Source: Bullera alba | Taxonomy: Eukaryota > Basidiomycota > Tremellomycetes > Tremellales > Bulleraceae | NCBI GenBank assembly: GCA_001600095.1 | Contig: BCIX01000004.1 | Span: 1,120,586-1,184,585 of the forward strand | Length of the DNA stretch: 64,000 nucleotides | Direction of reading: 5' to 3' | In this document: piece by piece, positions 1 to 10,083 of the stretch | Position numbering within the stretch: position 1 is the first letter of the stretch | Layout: the number at the start of each line of letters is the position of its first letter | Notes under the pieces: model-generated | Seen by the model: the letters and a program-made list of their open reading frames with translations, nothing else | Told to the model about the DNA's origin: nothing | Databases searched by the model: none | Translations under genes and position numbers: made by a program

Positions 1-336
1 CTGAAGAGCCGGGAATAGGGGATGTGGGTCGTCTTTGGGTGTGGTAGGAGAGGTACAGATGAAAGAGGTTGGGCTTGGGTTGGGCGAGCGAACTTCTTGG
101 GAGGCAAAAGAACACGGAAGCGGAATCAATTCTTCCAGTAGTCCCGACAAGGTCGACGACGTTGCATGGTCCTCGACCCCTCGACTTGCCCTCGACAAAC
201 TCTCAACGTTCAACATCAGCTCGTCTCGAGCTATCCGCTCGACGAGGCTTTCAACTTGCTTTCAAATCTTCAGACTTGCATCCAACTCCCACTGGCCTGG
301 ATCAAGGAAGGGCTTGCAGATCCTGGCTCTTCAGTC

Positions 337-1566
337 ATGCGACGCTCTTCACGATTGTCCGCTCGACATGCTGAAGGCTCCGATGCTGCCTCACACGTAA
401 ACGAGGCTTGCACCACTGGTTGTGACACTACCACCATATCTGAACTGATCGACCCTAGGGACAAGGCATCTATCACTCTCACACCACTGCAAATCCCTGA
501 CGACATCCTCGGGTACATCTGCGAAGCGCTTGTCGGGATGAGTCGGGACACAGCCTACTCGCAAACGCCCGTCGACGACCAGCTCATAAAAAGGACTCTG
601 CTCAACTTGCAGACTGTGAGGAAAGCCGTATGGAGGGCGGCGACACCGTTCATCTGGAAGACCCTTACGTTCGTTAAAGAGGATGATTACCTCTCTTTTT
701 TCTCGCCGATCACGGCGCTCGTTGCCACCGTTCCGCCAAGTCCCGCAGCCGGAAGATTCAAGCACATGGCCGAATTGCTGAAATCGCGAGCCGACCAACC
801 GGCTCCCATGGACAGGTTTCTCACTTCACTCCACTGGATTCGCTCCGTGGCAATCACTGCAGCCCCACCTGTCGAGATTGGAGATGAGCTGGATTTCACG
901 TCACAGGTGCTACTCGAAGTGCAAGGCATTGAGCTACGAGCATTTGGCAGTGGAATGAGACTGGTACTCGGCGGAGGGATTTGCCCGTCTGATGGATCCG
1001 CCAACGCGGCCGAACAGATTAAGCTGCTCAAGAGGTTCGCCTACAACCTTCTGCCGTCAATCATCAGAGTATTCGGCATTCCTTCGGAAACTCCTGAAGA
1101 TACGGACCGGTTCTGGGATATCATCCGAGAGCTACAAGAGCAATACGACTATCCCGCGCCGCCCTTGGCTATTAGCGATCTCCGACGCGGTCAGCTTCGC
1201 TATACGGCAAATGCGCACGTTTTCATCGATCTAAGCGACAGGAGCTTTTGGTCCAATCCGAAATCCATTATCGATGATCCCGACAACCACATTGCAAATG
1301 AAATCGCAGATTTTGTTGCAGAGCGGATGATGAATGACGACGCTCTTTTCTATGAATCCACATTGACAATCAAGAAATGGCTCGGATGCCCATGTGGATG
1401 TGACATACACGAGTATACCGGGCTTGAGAAAAGGACTCTCGTCGACGAGATCTCGGAGTTTGTCATGGAGCGGATGGATAACTCGAATTATTTCGGTGAC
1501 CTCAAATCCGAGGAATACGATGGCTCATCGCAGCAGAGCGAGTGTGGTGGCCACGTGGTGCAGTGA
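337..1566 (+). CDS. F-box-like family protein, GCxCGC subfamily
   Basis: This is one of seven paralogues in the window. The family has an N-terminal F-box-like helix (here PDDILGYICEALVGM, about residues 54-68), then a block around WRAATPFIW and DDYLSFFSPIT, then RFLTSLHWIRSV and a GQLRY motif. Near residue 350 comes LGCPCGCDIHEY, the Cys motif that defines this subfamily. F-box proteins usually bring substrates to SCF ubiquitin ligases; that role is inferred only from the weak F-box resemblance, and no leucine-rich or WD repeats are visible. I chose the ATG at 337 because MRRSSRLSARHAEG matches the start of the paralogue at 12982-14295 (MPRSARLVARQ). An in-frame ATG at 166 would add 57 residues unlike any paralogue. 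The single exon gives 409 residues. Confidence 0.75.
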   Translation: MRRSSRLSARHAEGSDAASHVNEACTTGCDTTTISELIDPRDKASITLTPLQIPDDILGYICEALVGMSRDTAYSQTPVDDQLIKRTLLNLQTVRKAVWRAATPFIWKTLTFVKEDDYLSFFSPITALVATVPPSPAAGRFKHMAELLKSRADQPAPMDRFLTSLHWIRSVAITAAPPVEIGDELDFTSQVLLEVQGIELRAFGSGMRLVLGGGICPSDGSANAAEQIKLLKRFAYNLLPSIIRVFGIPSETPEDTDRFWDIIRELQEQYDYPAPPLAISDLRRGQLRYTANAHVFIDLSDRSFWSNPKSIIDDPDNHIANEIADFVAERMMNDDALFYESTLTIKKWLGCPCGCDIHEYTGLEKRTLVDEISEFVMERMDNSNYFGDLKSEEYDGSSQQSECGGHVVQ

Positions 1567-2087
1567 CCATGCTGAAAAAGGGACCGTGAGCAAGGTTTCG
1601 AGCATCGTCTGAGAGACTGAGATGCACCAAAGGCCAAAGCCAAACCATCAACTAAAGCTGCCCTGCAAGGCTGCATCTGCCCTGATAAACCAAACCCGAA
1701 GCTTGACCAGTGCTTGAAATTCGCTCTGCGACTTAAGCTAGGATGGTTCCAGGTACGGAAGCGTTCAGTGCTCAAATGCTGAGGTTCGACGGCCCATGAC
1801 GGCCAGGTTCAGATCCTAAGGACCGAAGACCGACGAGTCGCCTGCGTCGGTTTCCGTTCTGAGTACACCTATATGGGCCATGTCAGGGAGCAGCATAGCG
1901 GAGTCGGATGGCTCCTGTGAGAAGACTGATGAGCTGTGCTGTACTAGTACAACTGCAATGGCCTGTGAAGCGATGCATCGTGCTGTGTATCTACAAAAAC
2001 CAAATACAGAATAGAGAATGTCCTCATCTCAGCCCTATCTCAGCTTTACCAGCGATCTCCCATCTCCAACCATCGAGTGTGAGCCGA
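1567..2087. other. Intergenic, convergent 3' flanks
   Basis: This stretch lies between the end of the plus-strand F-box-like gene and the end of the minus-strand secreted-protein gene. I see no convincing coding frame or repeat in it. Confidence 0.6.
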
Positions 2088-3063
2088 TCAGATCATCATT
2101 GCTCCTAAGACAGCAGCCCCAAGAATGGCCGCCGCCGGTCCTGGCCTTGAGACAGCGCCTCCCGTCGTTGTCTACAGAGTATGATCAGCAAAAAGGAAAT
2201 CATGCCGGATACCTGGTGACTCACTGGAGTAGCGGCTTGGACGGTTTGTATGCTTCCCGTCTGCTTTGGCATCCTCGTCGTATCCTCCTGATGAAGCGTC
2301 AAGCCAGAGTGCGAGGTGGATGCTCTGGCAGTTGATGATGCCGTTGCTGTGACGGCAGGAGTAGTGAATGGTCCACTAGGTACTGTCAGCTAGACGCTCC
2401 ATGCAGACTCTGCAGATTTTCTAGTTTTAGGAGACTCGACTCACGTTGCGGTTGCCTGAGCGGTCACTTCCCTGGTTTGAGCGATAGGTGCACCAATATC
2501 GCTACAAGCGGCTTCCACGTTCCACACGACTTGTTGAGCGGATTGCTGGTCGACACCAGGTTGACCATTCTGGACGAGGCATGACAGACAGGAGACCATA
2601 TTGGCGTAGTTCATGCATAGAGGCGAGCAATGATCCGATGATCCCTGATTGTTGCATGACCTACGGGTGACAGGAAGGACACAGTTGTCAGCTTCAACTT
2701 GCCCGTAATTGCAAAGAATGCGACTCACACGACATCAGAGTAAACGTCCTCGCAGGAGAAACAGGCCACTGGCACTTGTCCTCCGGTTCCCGCTCCTGCT
2801 AGAATATCCTGGCTGGACACCGCCGATCCAACGTCCGTCGATTGCTCAGGTGTCTCTGCACTTGCAACCCCGTCAGGCGATGGACTGGCCGACGCCTCAG
2901 CTTCAGGACTTGGACTAGCTTCTGCACCAGTATCCGAGTCGACGGATGGAGAGGCTTCTGGCTCATCCTGTCGGATGGCCAAGTGGGCGGGTTGAATGAT
3001 GTGCGCGGATGTCGCGGCGATCAATGACAAGCACGAAAGCAAAACGAGGGGTCGGTAGAACAT
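2088..3063 (-). CDS. Secreted Cys-containing protein, probable GPI anchor
   Basis: The start at 3063 opens a clear signal peptide (MFYRPLVLLSCLSLIAATSA). A Pro/Ser/Glu/Ala-rich stretch follows, with repeats such as EASPSPEAEASASPSPDG. A core with eight or more cysteines comes next (CFSCEDVYSDV, then SCNNQ, CSPLCMNY, SCLSCLVQ, ACSDIG). The protein ends in a Ser/Thr-rich tail and a hydrophobic end, PGPAAAILGAAVLGAMMI, directly before the stop, which is typical of a GPI-anchor signal. Four exons are needed. Introns begin GTGAGT near 2728, 2443 and 2206, and the last two acceptors were chosen to keep the frame open. The product is probably a cell-surface or wall protein; I do not recognise a named family. 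An in-frame non-ATG extension upstream of 3063 was ignored because it would bury the signal peptide. Confidence 0.7.
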
Positions 3064-4254
3064 TGCTGATGGGCGTGCGGTGAGGCGATAGTCGGCGGTG
3101 GAGAGAATGAACGTCGAGTGATCCACTGACGGTTGTCGATGGTTGAGCTGGGTTTTGACGAGGCGGTGATTGCAAAAAGGCGGGCACGAGGCTCGAGACT
3201 CTTTGATGGGGGTTGATTGGAATAATTCCGGTAGAGGTGACCAAACTGCCAAGCTTGTGAGAGGGTGGATCTAGGATACGATCTCGGTTTCTTGTTGATG
3301 TTTGTGACTCGGCTGTGCTGAATGAGGTGATGAGTGAAGATCAGATCTTTGGTGTCTTCGCGCTGCCCAGCCTGTCCGTGCTAAAAATACGGTATCAGAA
3401 GCCCAGATCTCTCAGTGCACGTGGGATCGACGCGCCACGCCGAGTGCACGCGCCGAACACGTGGCGGTAGCCGCCGACTGCCGGAATTTCCAATTCAACT
3501 GCCGTTTCATGTTCGCTGACGCTGTAGCGCAACTGCAGCGAAGGCTCTCTACGAAGGCGAGCTCTGCAGGCCAAGGCGCAGATATCTGGCGAGGCTTGCA
3601 TGTCGAGACCTGTCGACTCGAGGTAATTCCCTCACTTCGATTCTTGTATCCAGTCACCTAGAGTCACCTTCATGCCAGTCTCATATACCGGGAAGATGTG
3701 ATCATCGGACCGGGATCTTCCCATTCTATCTCATTCTCCCGTAGATCTAGTCGTACGCCGCCAAACCAATTTGACTAGCCCACTCGCCCGTCATGGATCG
3801 ATTCCACGAAGCATTCTACACCGTAGATGTACCTCATCCCCCACCCAGCAATACTCATTCGTGTTTCATCGTCCACCATTCTATAGCGTATAACACTCGG
3901 TTTGGCGCAGGCACAATTCTGATCTCGACTTGCGCACCTTCGCGTACAGGACGCGTCGGGCGCAATGTCCCAATGTGAATTTGGCAACCGACTTCGCTCC
4001 CAGCACAGCATCGAACTGTGACCAAGGCACCACTGTAGCCATGGACCACCGTACGAGCCTCCCTCGGGATGATGCGCATAGCAAAATCCCGCTCCCCCTC
4101 GACTGCATTCCAGTATATAGACGCCATTCAGAGGACATTCTCTTCCCCCCATCACTCCAATCCAACATCCATCCTGACGTCCGCCAATACCTGTTAAATC
4201 ACTCCTACGCACCTCTTGCCCGCTCTCAACCCATAAGACCTGTCGATAATCAGC
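3064..4254. other. Intergenic, divergent promoters
   Basis: This 1.2 kb region lies between the secreted-protein gene (minus) and the modular repeat gene (plus). Open frames on both strands at 3775-4212 overlap each other and lack intron signals or repeat conservation, so no gene is called. Confidence 0.5.
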
Positions 4255-5427
4255 ATGAACGGCCCAACCCTCAAGTACTTCGCAATAGGACTCGGCACAG
4301 CTCCAGGACGTGCAAAGCTCAGCCCCCGTGCTAGCACCTTTGTTCCCGGTAGTATCAAGAAGTCTGTCTTGAGCCCACAGGCCATCGACTTTGTCCCGGA
4401 CAGCCTCAAGAAGCGTTCCTCGTTGAGCCCAAAAGCTATTGCCTTCGTCCCAAAGTCAGGTGAGTGTGCATGGGTCTTTCTTCTCAGATGATTCCGGGCC
4501 TGACACTTCACTACAGTCAAGCAACGGCTCCAGGTTTCTGTAGGCTTAGGATTCGGTCCGGCGCCAGGTCGTTCTCGGCTAAAACCTCGATCAATCACCT
4601 TCCTCCCTAGGAGGGCCTTCAAGCGAGCTTCCGACCAGGAAACCCAACCTCAGATCAGCGTCCCCGTCAAACCCACGCCGCTTCCTGTCACTCTATCGAT
4701 AGAGAGCGAAGAATTTGTTCCAAAGTCTGGTGAGTGTACATGGGTCCTTCTTCTCGGATGATTCCGGGCCTGACACTTCACTACAGTCAAGCAACGGCTC
4801 CAGGCTTCTGTAGGCTTAGGATTCGGTCCGGCGCCAGGTCGTTCTCGGCTAAACCCTCGATCAATCACCTTCCTCCCCAGCAGGGGCTTCAAGCGAGCTT
4901 CCGATCAGATCACCCAACCTCAGATCAGCGCCCCTGTCAAACCCAAGCCGCGTCCTCTCACTCTATCGATGGAGAGCCAAGCATTTCTTGCGTGGCTCGC
5001 AGACCGACAGAGGAAAAGAGCCTTAGAGTGGGATACGGCTCAACCAGCGGTCGTCAAATCAATTCAAGATAGCTCACTCACGGAAACCACAAAGAAGCCC
5101 TCGGCCTGGGCGACCGTACGATGGAAGCTGCCAGTGGGCTTTCGAAGCTTTGAACAGTGGTCTGACGGCACCTTCGGAACCTTCGCCACGCCCCTCAGCC
5201 ATCCCTTCGGGCTGAGCAAGCACGATCTATTCGATCTCGTGCCATTCGGCCTTTCGCGCACAGCCGTCCACAAGTCGCAACACCGCCAGCCCCTTGCTCC
5301 GCTTCAACATTCGCGTCCACAGACTTATCACGGCACTTCACACCAAGTGTACCATGATGAGAGGTACGCTCATGTGACGCGATCGGATGTACGGGACGCC
5401 ATCATGAAACGTCGGGTGGTGAGCTGA
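4255..5427 (+). CDS. Modular repeat protein with a duplicated exon
   Basis: Three exons (4255-4459, 4517-4729, 4787-5427) join cleanly to give 352 residues. Both introns are 57 nt and phase 1, and their sequences are nearly identical. Exon 2 and the start of exon 3 encode the same block, KQRLQxSVGLGFGPAPGR followed by SRLxPRSITFLP, and exon 1 carries a shorter relative (IGLGTAPGRAKLSPR). Exon 1 also holds a smaller repeat, LSP+A-x-x-FVP-x-S, three times. The protein is basic and Pro/Ser-rich, with no signal peptide or membrane segment. The C-terminal half is unique and ends VRDAIMKRRVVS. I do not recognise the family. The protein may be largely disordered and bind partners through its repeats, but that is inference. 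Confidence 0.72.
4451..4980 (+). repeat. 270-bp tandem intron-plus-exon duplication
   Basis: Copy 1 (about 4451-4710) and copy 2 (about 4721-4980) repeat at a 270-bp offset. Each contains the end of an exon, a 57-nt intron and most of a 213-nt exon. Because 213 is divisible by three and both introns are phase 1, the duplication keeps the reading frame. The copies differ at scattered bases, so the event is not very recent. Confidence 0.9.
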
Positions 5428-5770
5428 AGCTGGGACTGTTATTCGTGACTTGGGACTTTGTTCGACTCGTAGTCTCCTACTGTTACTCTACTTTTGCTCT
5501 ATGGTCGTGATGTTAATGTAATAATTTTGGGCTCTGTCTATTTAATTCACCCTGCGCGGTGACCGCAGTCTGTTTAATTCCCGTACTCTGTATCGTAGAC
5601 ATTCGTGCCATTAGAAAGTATAATGCATTGACCTTACAACTAAATCCTCTCGCGCGCAGTCTCAAGCTGATCTCACTCGGCAGTTGCCGCAGTCGAGTCC
5701 TTCAGTTTTCCCTCCGAGGTGTCGGCTGTTGAAATATACGTTGCCAGACCCGCGATGTCCTCCTGCCTCG
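5428..5770. other. Intergenic, convergent 3' flanks
   Basis: An AT-richer stretch after the modular repeat gene. I see no gene in it. Confidence 0.6.
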
Positions 5771-7185
5771 CTAGCTCCTCGAAATCTGCTCGCATCGAGG
5801 ATCGGACTTTCTCCACACATCTATACTAGTGTAAGTCATGGCCTTCTTCGCTGTCGCGTACATTCGGGAGACGACTTACAATGAAACTGCCGCTTCGAAG
5901 CAGACTCTTCGCGGAGCCCGCAGTCGTCCTTTTTCGAACGCCTTCAGAATCGCTCTCTCATAGATGCTTTCTTCGTCCTCGTCGTAGTTGATCACACCGT
6001 CTGTGATCAGTGTATCGATAACTTTCTCGGAGATCTCTGAGAACAACTCTCGCTCCGTCGTAATCCTCTGTGGGGAGATCGCCGAATGTTCGAGTGCGTC
6101 ACACCCACATTCACAGCCAAAGTAACCCCTGATGACCAACTTCGTACGCGTGAACAACTCGTCATCGTGCTTGATGCATCCGACGATGAACTCGGATATG
6201 TCGTCGACCAGCAAGTAGTCGGGATCCATGCCATATTCGGGATCGACCCACAGAGACCTCTTCGCCAAATGGATCACGGTATTGCGATGATCCACAAAGC
6301 TCAATTGTGTGGGCTGTACATCGACAAGGACCAAGGGCTTCTCTGTCCAATCACAGTCGAACACGAGCTCGGGGAAACACTCCCAGAAACAGCTCTCCAC
6401 TCCATCGGGGTTCGCAGGAAGGTCGGAAACCGTGATTCCTGTCGGCTCGAACTGCGCAGCAAAGTCCTGCAACCTCGAGTGCCCTTTGGGCACTTGTTCA
6501 TCCTCCACTATCGGATACGCGCCACCCCGGAGGTATAGTTGCTGTATATCCCCTCCAACGCCGGCGTATAGATACGAGCCGTACTTCTTGTAATGAAGGT
6601 ATTTGGCGGTGTTCATCTCATCGTTGACCACTTCCGGGGGCATTGATTCGATGACGACTGAGCGAGTCCAGCGGGCAGACTTGAGAATCGATCCAGGTAC
6701 GTTGGGGTGAAGACCTCTTCGTTCGCATCGAATTTTGCGCCTACCCATCGGGGATGGTGGGGGTCAGGCGGCCGAAGGAAAGCGCGAGTGTAGACAGTGA
6801 TCGGATCGTAAAAGGAGATGTAGTCCTCGTCTCTCTTGAATTTGAGAGTCCTCCATATGAACGGGGTTGCTGCTCTCCATCCGGCTTTACTGACGAGTTG
6901 TAGGCTGAGCAGTGTCCGTTGAACGATTCGATCTCCGTCGGATGTCTCCCTGTACACCACACTCTCCTTCATGCCGTCGAGCGCTGCACAGATGGATAAT
7001 AGGATGTCGTCGGGTACTGGCCGGGAGAACGGAGCGAGGACGGCGTCGTGGCTGGGGGAGACAGAAAGAGTGGGAGGAGATTTGTGAGATCCAGAAGCAG
7101 GTGGATCTTTGTCGAGTGAGGGAGCAAGTCCTTGCTCAACATCAATCCACGACTGTAAGCTGCCCTCCTGCTGCATGTGGCGCAT
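5771..7185 (-). CDS. F-box-like family protein, GCxCGC subfamily, frameshifted
   Basis: The N-terminal part (F-box-like PVPDDILLSICAALDGM, then GWRAATPFIWRTLKF and DEDYISFYDPIT) and the C-terminal part (TQLSFVDHRNTVIHL, FGCECGCDALEH) lie in different frames. The frames change near 6685, where paralogues read DRF-x-KS-x-RW without a break; one missing base explains it. An intron (GTAGGC donor) could be invoked but would delete conserved residues, so a frameshift, pseudogene or sequence error is more likely. The stop after AAVSL sits inside a GTAAGT donor (about 5878). Splicing to 5774-5825 would add a short last exon ending at 5771, as in two other paralogues. The start is uncertain: ATG at 7185 is the first that seems safe, and upstream in-frame ATGs exist near 7291 and 7270. 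Function is as for the family, a possible ubiquitin-ligase adaptor. Confidence 0.6.
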
Positions 7186-7458
7186 CGTTTTCTGCACGTA
7201 TTTGTAGATATAGGAGTCTACGGCTGCGGAGATATCCAAGGACGTATGGGAGACTGGGAGCTTTCTTCTACTCATCCACCTCCTGAGCTCCATACCAATG
7301 AACTTACAGAGTTTCCTTCTCCGTCTAGTGATCACAATCAGTCCCGAACTCGTTGCGTTGTTCGGCGTTGACCTCTTTCGATCATCCAGTTCCTACCTCG
7401 GCGTAAGTGATCATACGGCTTACGAGCAATGACTGTCGAGGGAACTCACTTCGATCGG

Positions 7459-8763
7459 TCACTCGACCAACACGACATCCTCAGTCGCTCGCTCACCCGA
7501 CCAACTCGATATCCTCAGTCGTCCTGCCGCAAAGGCTGCCCTGATCTCGTCTGCATAATCCCACCTGTCGAAGTCGTCCTTTTCGAGCAGACCTTCCTCC
7601 TCGAGCACTTGCGCCGCGAGATTGGTGATTGCCCCTACCAGTCGCATTGTTGCTTCGTCTTCATCCTCATCTTCAGACCCTCCTGTATCCTCGCCCGCTA
7701 CCTCTATCTCACTGTCCCGATCTCCAGGTCTGAGTGGCAGTATCCCCCGTTTCCCGCTCGAATCCGCCATGTCGACAAACACGTTCAATTCCGTTGTGGT
7801 GCAGTGAGGGTCGTCCAAGTAGAGCATACAATTAGCAATGTAAATTCCCAGTTCCACAGACAATGACGAATAGCCACCGTCGTTGAAATCACCATGCCAA
7901 CGAGTCGAGCCGGTCGAACCCACGAATATGGTGGTGGACTTGTGCGCCCAATATCGCAGTTGACCGGGCCCTGGGTAGTAGATCGTCATGGGGATGTCCG
8001 TCCAAGCCCTGCCGGTTCCACCGAAGCCCTCCCACCAAAAGTCGCGCGACCTATCCTGCTCAACAGGGAGGTCATTCAACGTGATGGTTCTTGGGAGAAA
8101 GTCTTTGACCACAACGTGAAGGAGTGCAAGAGTATCCTGCTCATCGTCGCTGTCGCAGGAATGATAGCTATCGTTGATCAGCAGCGATAAAACATCACCA
8201 CCGAGATATAGGTCGATATCGTTCCCGAGGTAGAGCACAGTGCCTTCACGCGCTTTTGCCAGATGGCCTGCCAGCCGTAGCTCTTCTCCAACCTTCAATG
8301 GTGGCGGAGACCGGATGTGGATAGTGCGGATCCAGCGAGTAGATTTGAAGAACCTTTCGACGTCTGCCGGGCATTCCACATCGTCTTTGACCATAGCCAC
8401 GGCTAGGGATCGAGAACCTCCTTTGGTCGTGAGAGGTAGATTATGCAATAGTCGAGTGATAGGAGCGAAGACGGAGATATAATCGGCGTCGCAGGTAAGC
8501 TTGAGGTTGTCCCATAGGAAAGGTGTCGCGGCTTTCCAGCCAGCTCTGCTGACAAGTTGAATGCTGAGTAGCGTCTTTCGTATGAGCTGGTCCTCGAGAA
8601 GAGGTTCCACCGGATCCTCCATCATGTCATGTAGAGCTGCGCAGATGTACGCGAGGAGGTCGTCAGGTAGTGGGCGAGGGAAAGGAGCGAAGGTAGTGTC
8701 AGGTTTTGAGATAAGACCCGCAGAGTAGGCACTGTCGGTCTCGGAGGGTAGATGAGCGGTCAT
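7459..8763 (-). CDS. F-box-like family protein, no-Cys subfamily
   Basis: An intact single-exon frame of 434 residues. The F-box-like helix (FPRPLPDDLLAYICAALHDM) lies at about residues 28-47, followed by GWKAATPFLWDNLKL, DYISVFAPITRLL, DVERFFKSTRWIRTIHI and GPGQLRYWAHKSTTIFV. Where the other subfamily has its GCxCGC motif, this protein has an acidic linker (GGSEDEDEDEATMR). The C-terminus (FAAGRLRIS) matches the ends of the paralogues at 10084 and 12982. It lies 273 bp upstream-to-downstream from the 5771-7185 paralogue in the same orientation, consistent with tandem duplication. No localisation signal is visible. Confidence 0.78.
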   Translation of the reverse strand: MTAHLPSETDSAYSAGLISKPDTTFAPFPRPLPDDLLAYICAALHDMMEDPVEPLLEDQLIRKTLLSIQLVSRAGWKAATPFLWDNLKLTCDADYISVFAPITRLLHNLPLTTKGGSRSLAVAMVKDDVECPADVERFFKSTRWIRTIHIRSPPPLKVGEELRLAGHLAKAREGTVLYLGNDIDLYLGGDVLSLLINDSYHSCDSDDEQDTLALLHVVVKDFLPRTITLNDLPVEQDRSRDFWWEGFGGTGRAWTDIPMTIYYPGPGQLRYWAHKSTTIFVGSTGSTRWHGDFNDGGYSSLSVELGIYIANCMLYLDDPHCTTTELNVFVDMADSSGKRGILPLRPGDRDSEIEVAGEDTGGSEDEDEDEATMRLVGAITNLAAQVLEEEGLLEKDDFDRWDYADEIRAAFAAGRLRISSWSGERATEDVVLVE

Positions 8764-10083
8764 GGCCGGGTGCTGGTCGGTGGATAGAGTGATGGTGCGG
8801 TGTGGGCAGAGCCTCTGAGTATGGTGGAGGTCGGAGTGTCGTTTGCAAAGCTATACAGGTGAGAGCTCGAGATGAAGTTCACTACGGGGTATCAGGTAAG
8901 CTAACGGATGACTGGAATGGGAAGGTATCTCGCCTTAGTCGCCATTTCCTTTTCACTGGTGAGACCGATTTCAAGACCAATGCCTGATACTCCGAGGTCT
9001 GAGCCTGCCTTCGGGTGACGCAGGACCATGTGTCTTCTGTAGCGCACAGCCGCAGAATGGAAGATCTAGTGCAACGATTTGGTTGTGGACAGGCAGGTGA
9101 TGTCGGTTAGAGTACCCACTAGTACTGATGATGGATGAGGTTGACGAGGTTGTGAAGGATGAAAGCGGGATCAAACCACCACCAGGTCACGGGTGGTCCA
9201 AGCGCCATGCACCATGGCCTCATGGCGTGAAAGCGGGCCGAGCTCGAACGGCGCGTGCCAGTCGCGTACCACATTGGAAAACTTAGGGGTTCTAGCTTTA
9301 CGCCATGGAGGCATAGGTCGTGAGGAGGGAGAGTCAGGAGACCGCCTGGACGGGTAGGACTCGAGGTCGGTTCATGACGAGAAAGCGATAAGGAGACCTC
9401 CGGGACAGGCAGGTTCGCGTATATATACCAGAACTTGACCAGAACGTCGGGCGATCAGCTCAGTCGGCAGGGCTCGAAAGGGCTCTAACTGGCACAGCGG
9501 CAAGGCCCCCTAGCAACCCCCTAGAGTACGTCCAGAGTGGAGGTCATACAGGTTCCCACGGTGCAACTCCGGTGCAACCGCGCGAGAGAGGAGCAAGGAG
9601 GGCAGGTGATGATCGATGAAGAGCAAAGACAAATAGCCCGCCTCATAGGTCATGGGGATACTTGGTAGGTCTTGAACCTGAGCATATGTATGCAAAGTCA
9701 TGACAGACGGCAGCACGTGCGAGTACGTCGCTATGAGTCATACAAAGGTCCTCTTAGTAGTCGCACCACTGGAAGTCTGGAACAAACGAGCCCAGCTGGG
9801 GCTTGGTGCCGCCGCTAGGTTCCGTTTGTCTGCTTTCCCCTCTCCAGCTGAATCCCCTTCACAGTCTCCTGATGATCGTAATTGGGAAGGCGGGTCCATC
9901 GCATGCAGTGCTGCTTCTGTATCCCTGTAACCATTCCTCCTTGCTCGAACCTGATGGACCGAGAAGCCTCTTCTCGTGATGGAGGCATCTTTCCGTCGAC
10001 GCGCGAGGCTATGATGAGGTAGGTCAGCAGACGTATCATGTCCGGACAGTCGGCAGAGACTTACTTTTGACGATCATATCGGA
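8764..10083. other. Duplicated spacer between paralogues
   Basis: This stretch has no convincing gene. From about 9120 onward it belongs to a segmental duplication: 9121-9320 resembles 12081-12260 (shared blocks around TCCGAGCTCGAA and the GCCGTGGAGGCAT-like stretch), and 9520-9960 resembles 12420-12870 (shared CGTCCAGAGTGGAGGTCA). The part just before 10084 carries a GTAAGT...ATAG pair that looks like a 3'-UTR intron of the next gene. Confidence 0.6.

Noticed and set aside
1..400. Telomere-proximal position
   Set aside because: The accessory region looks subtelomeric in character, but no TTAGG-type telomere repeats are present at either end of the window.
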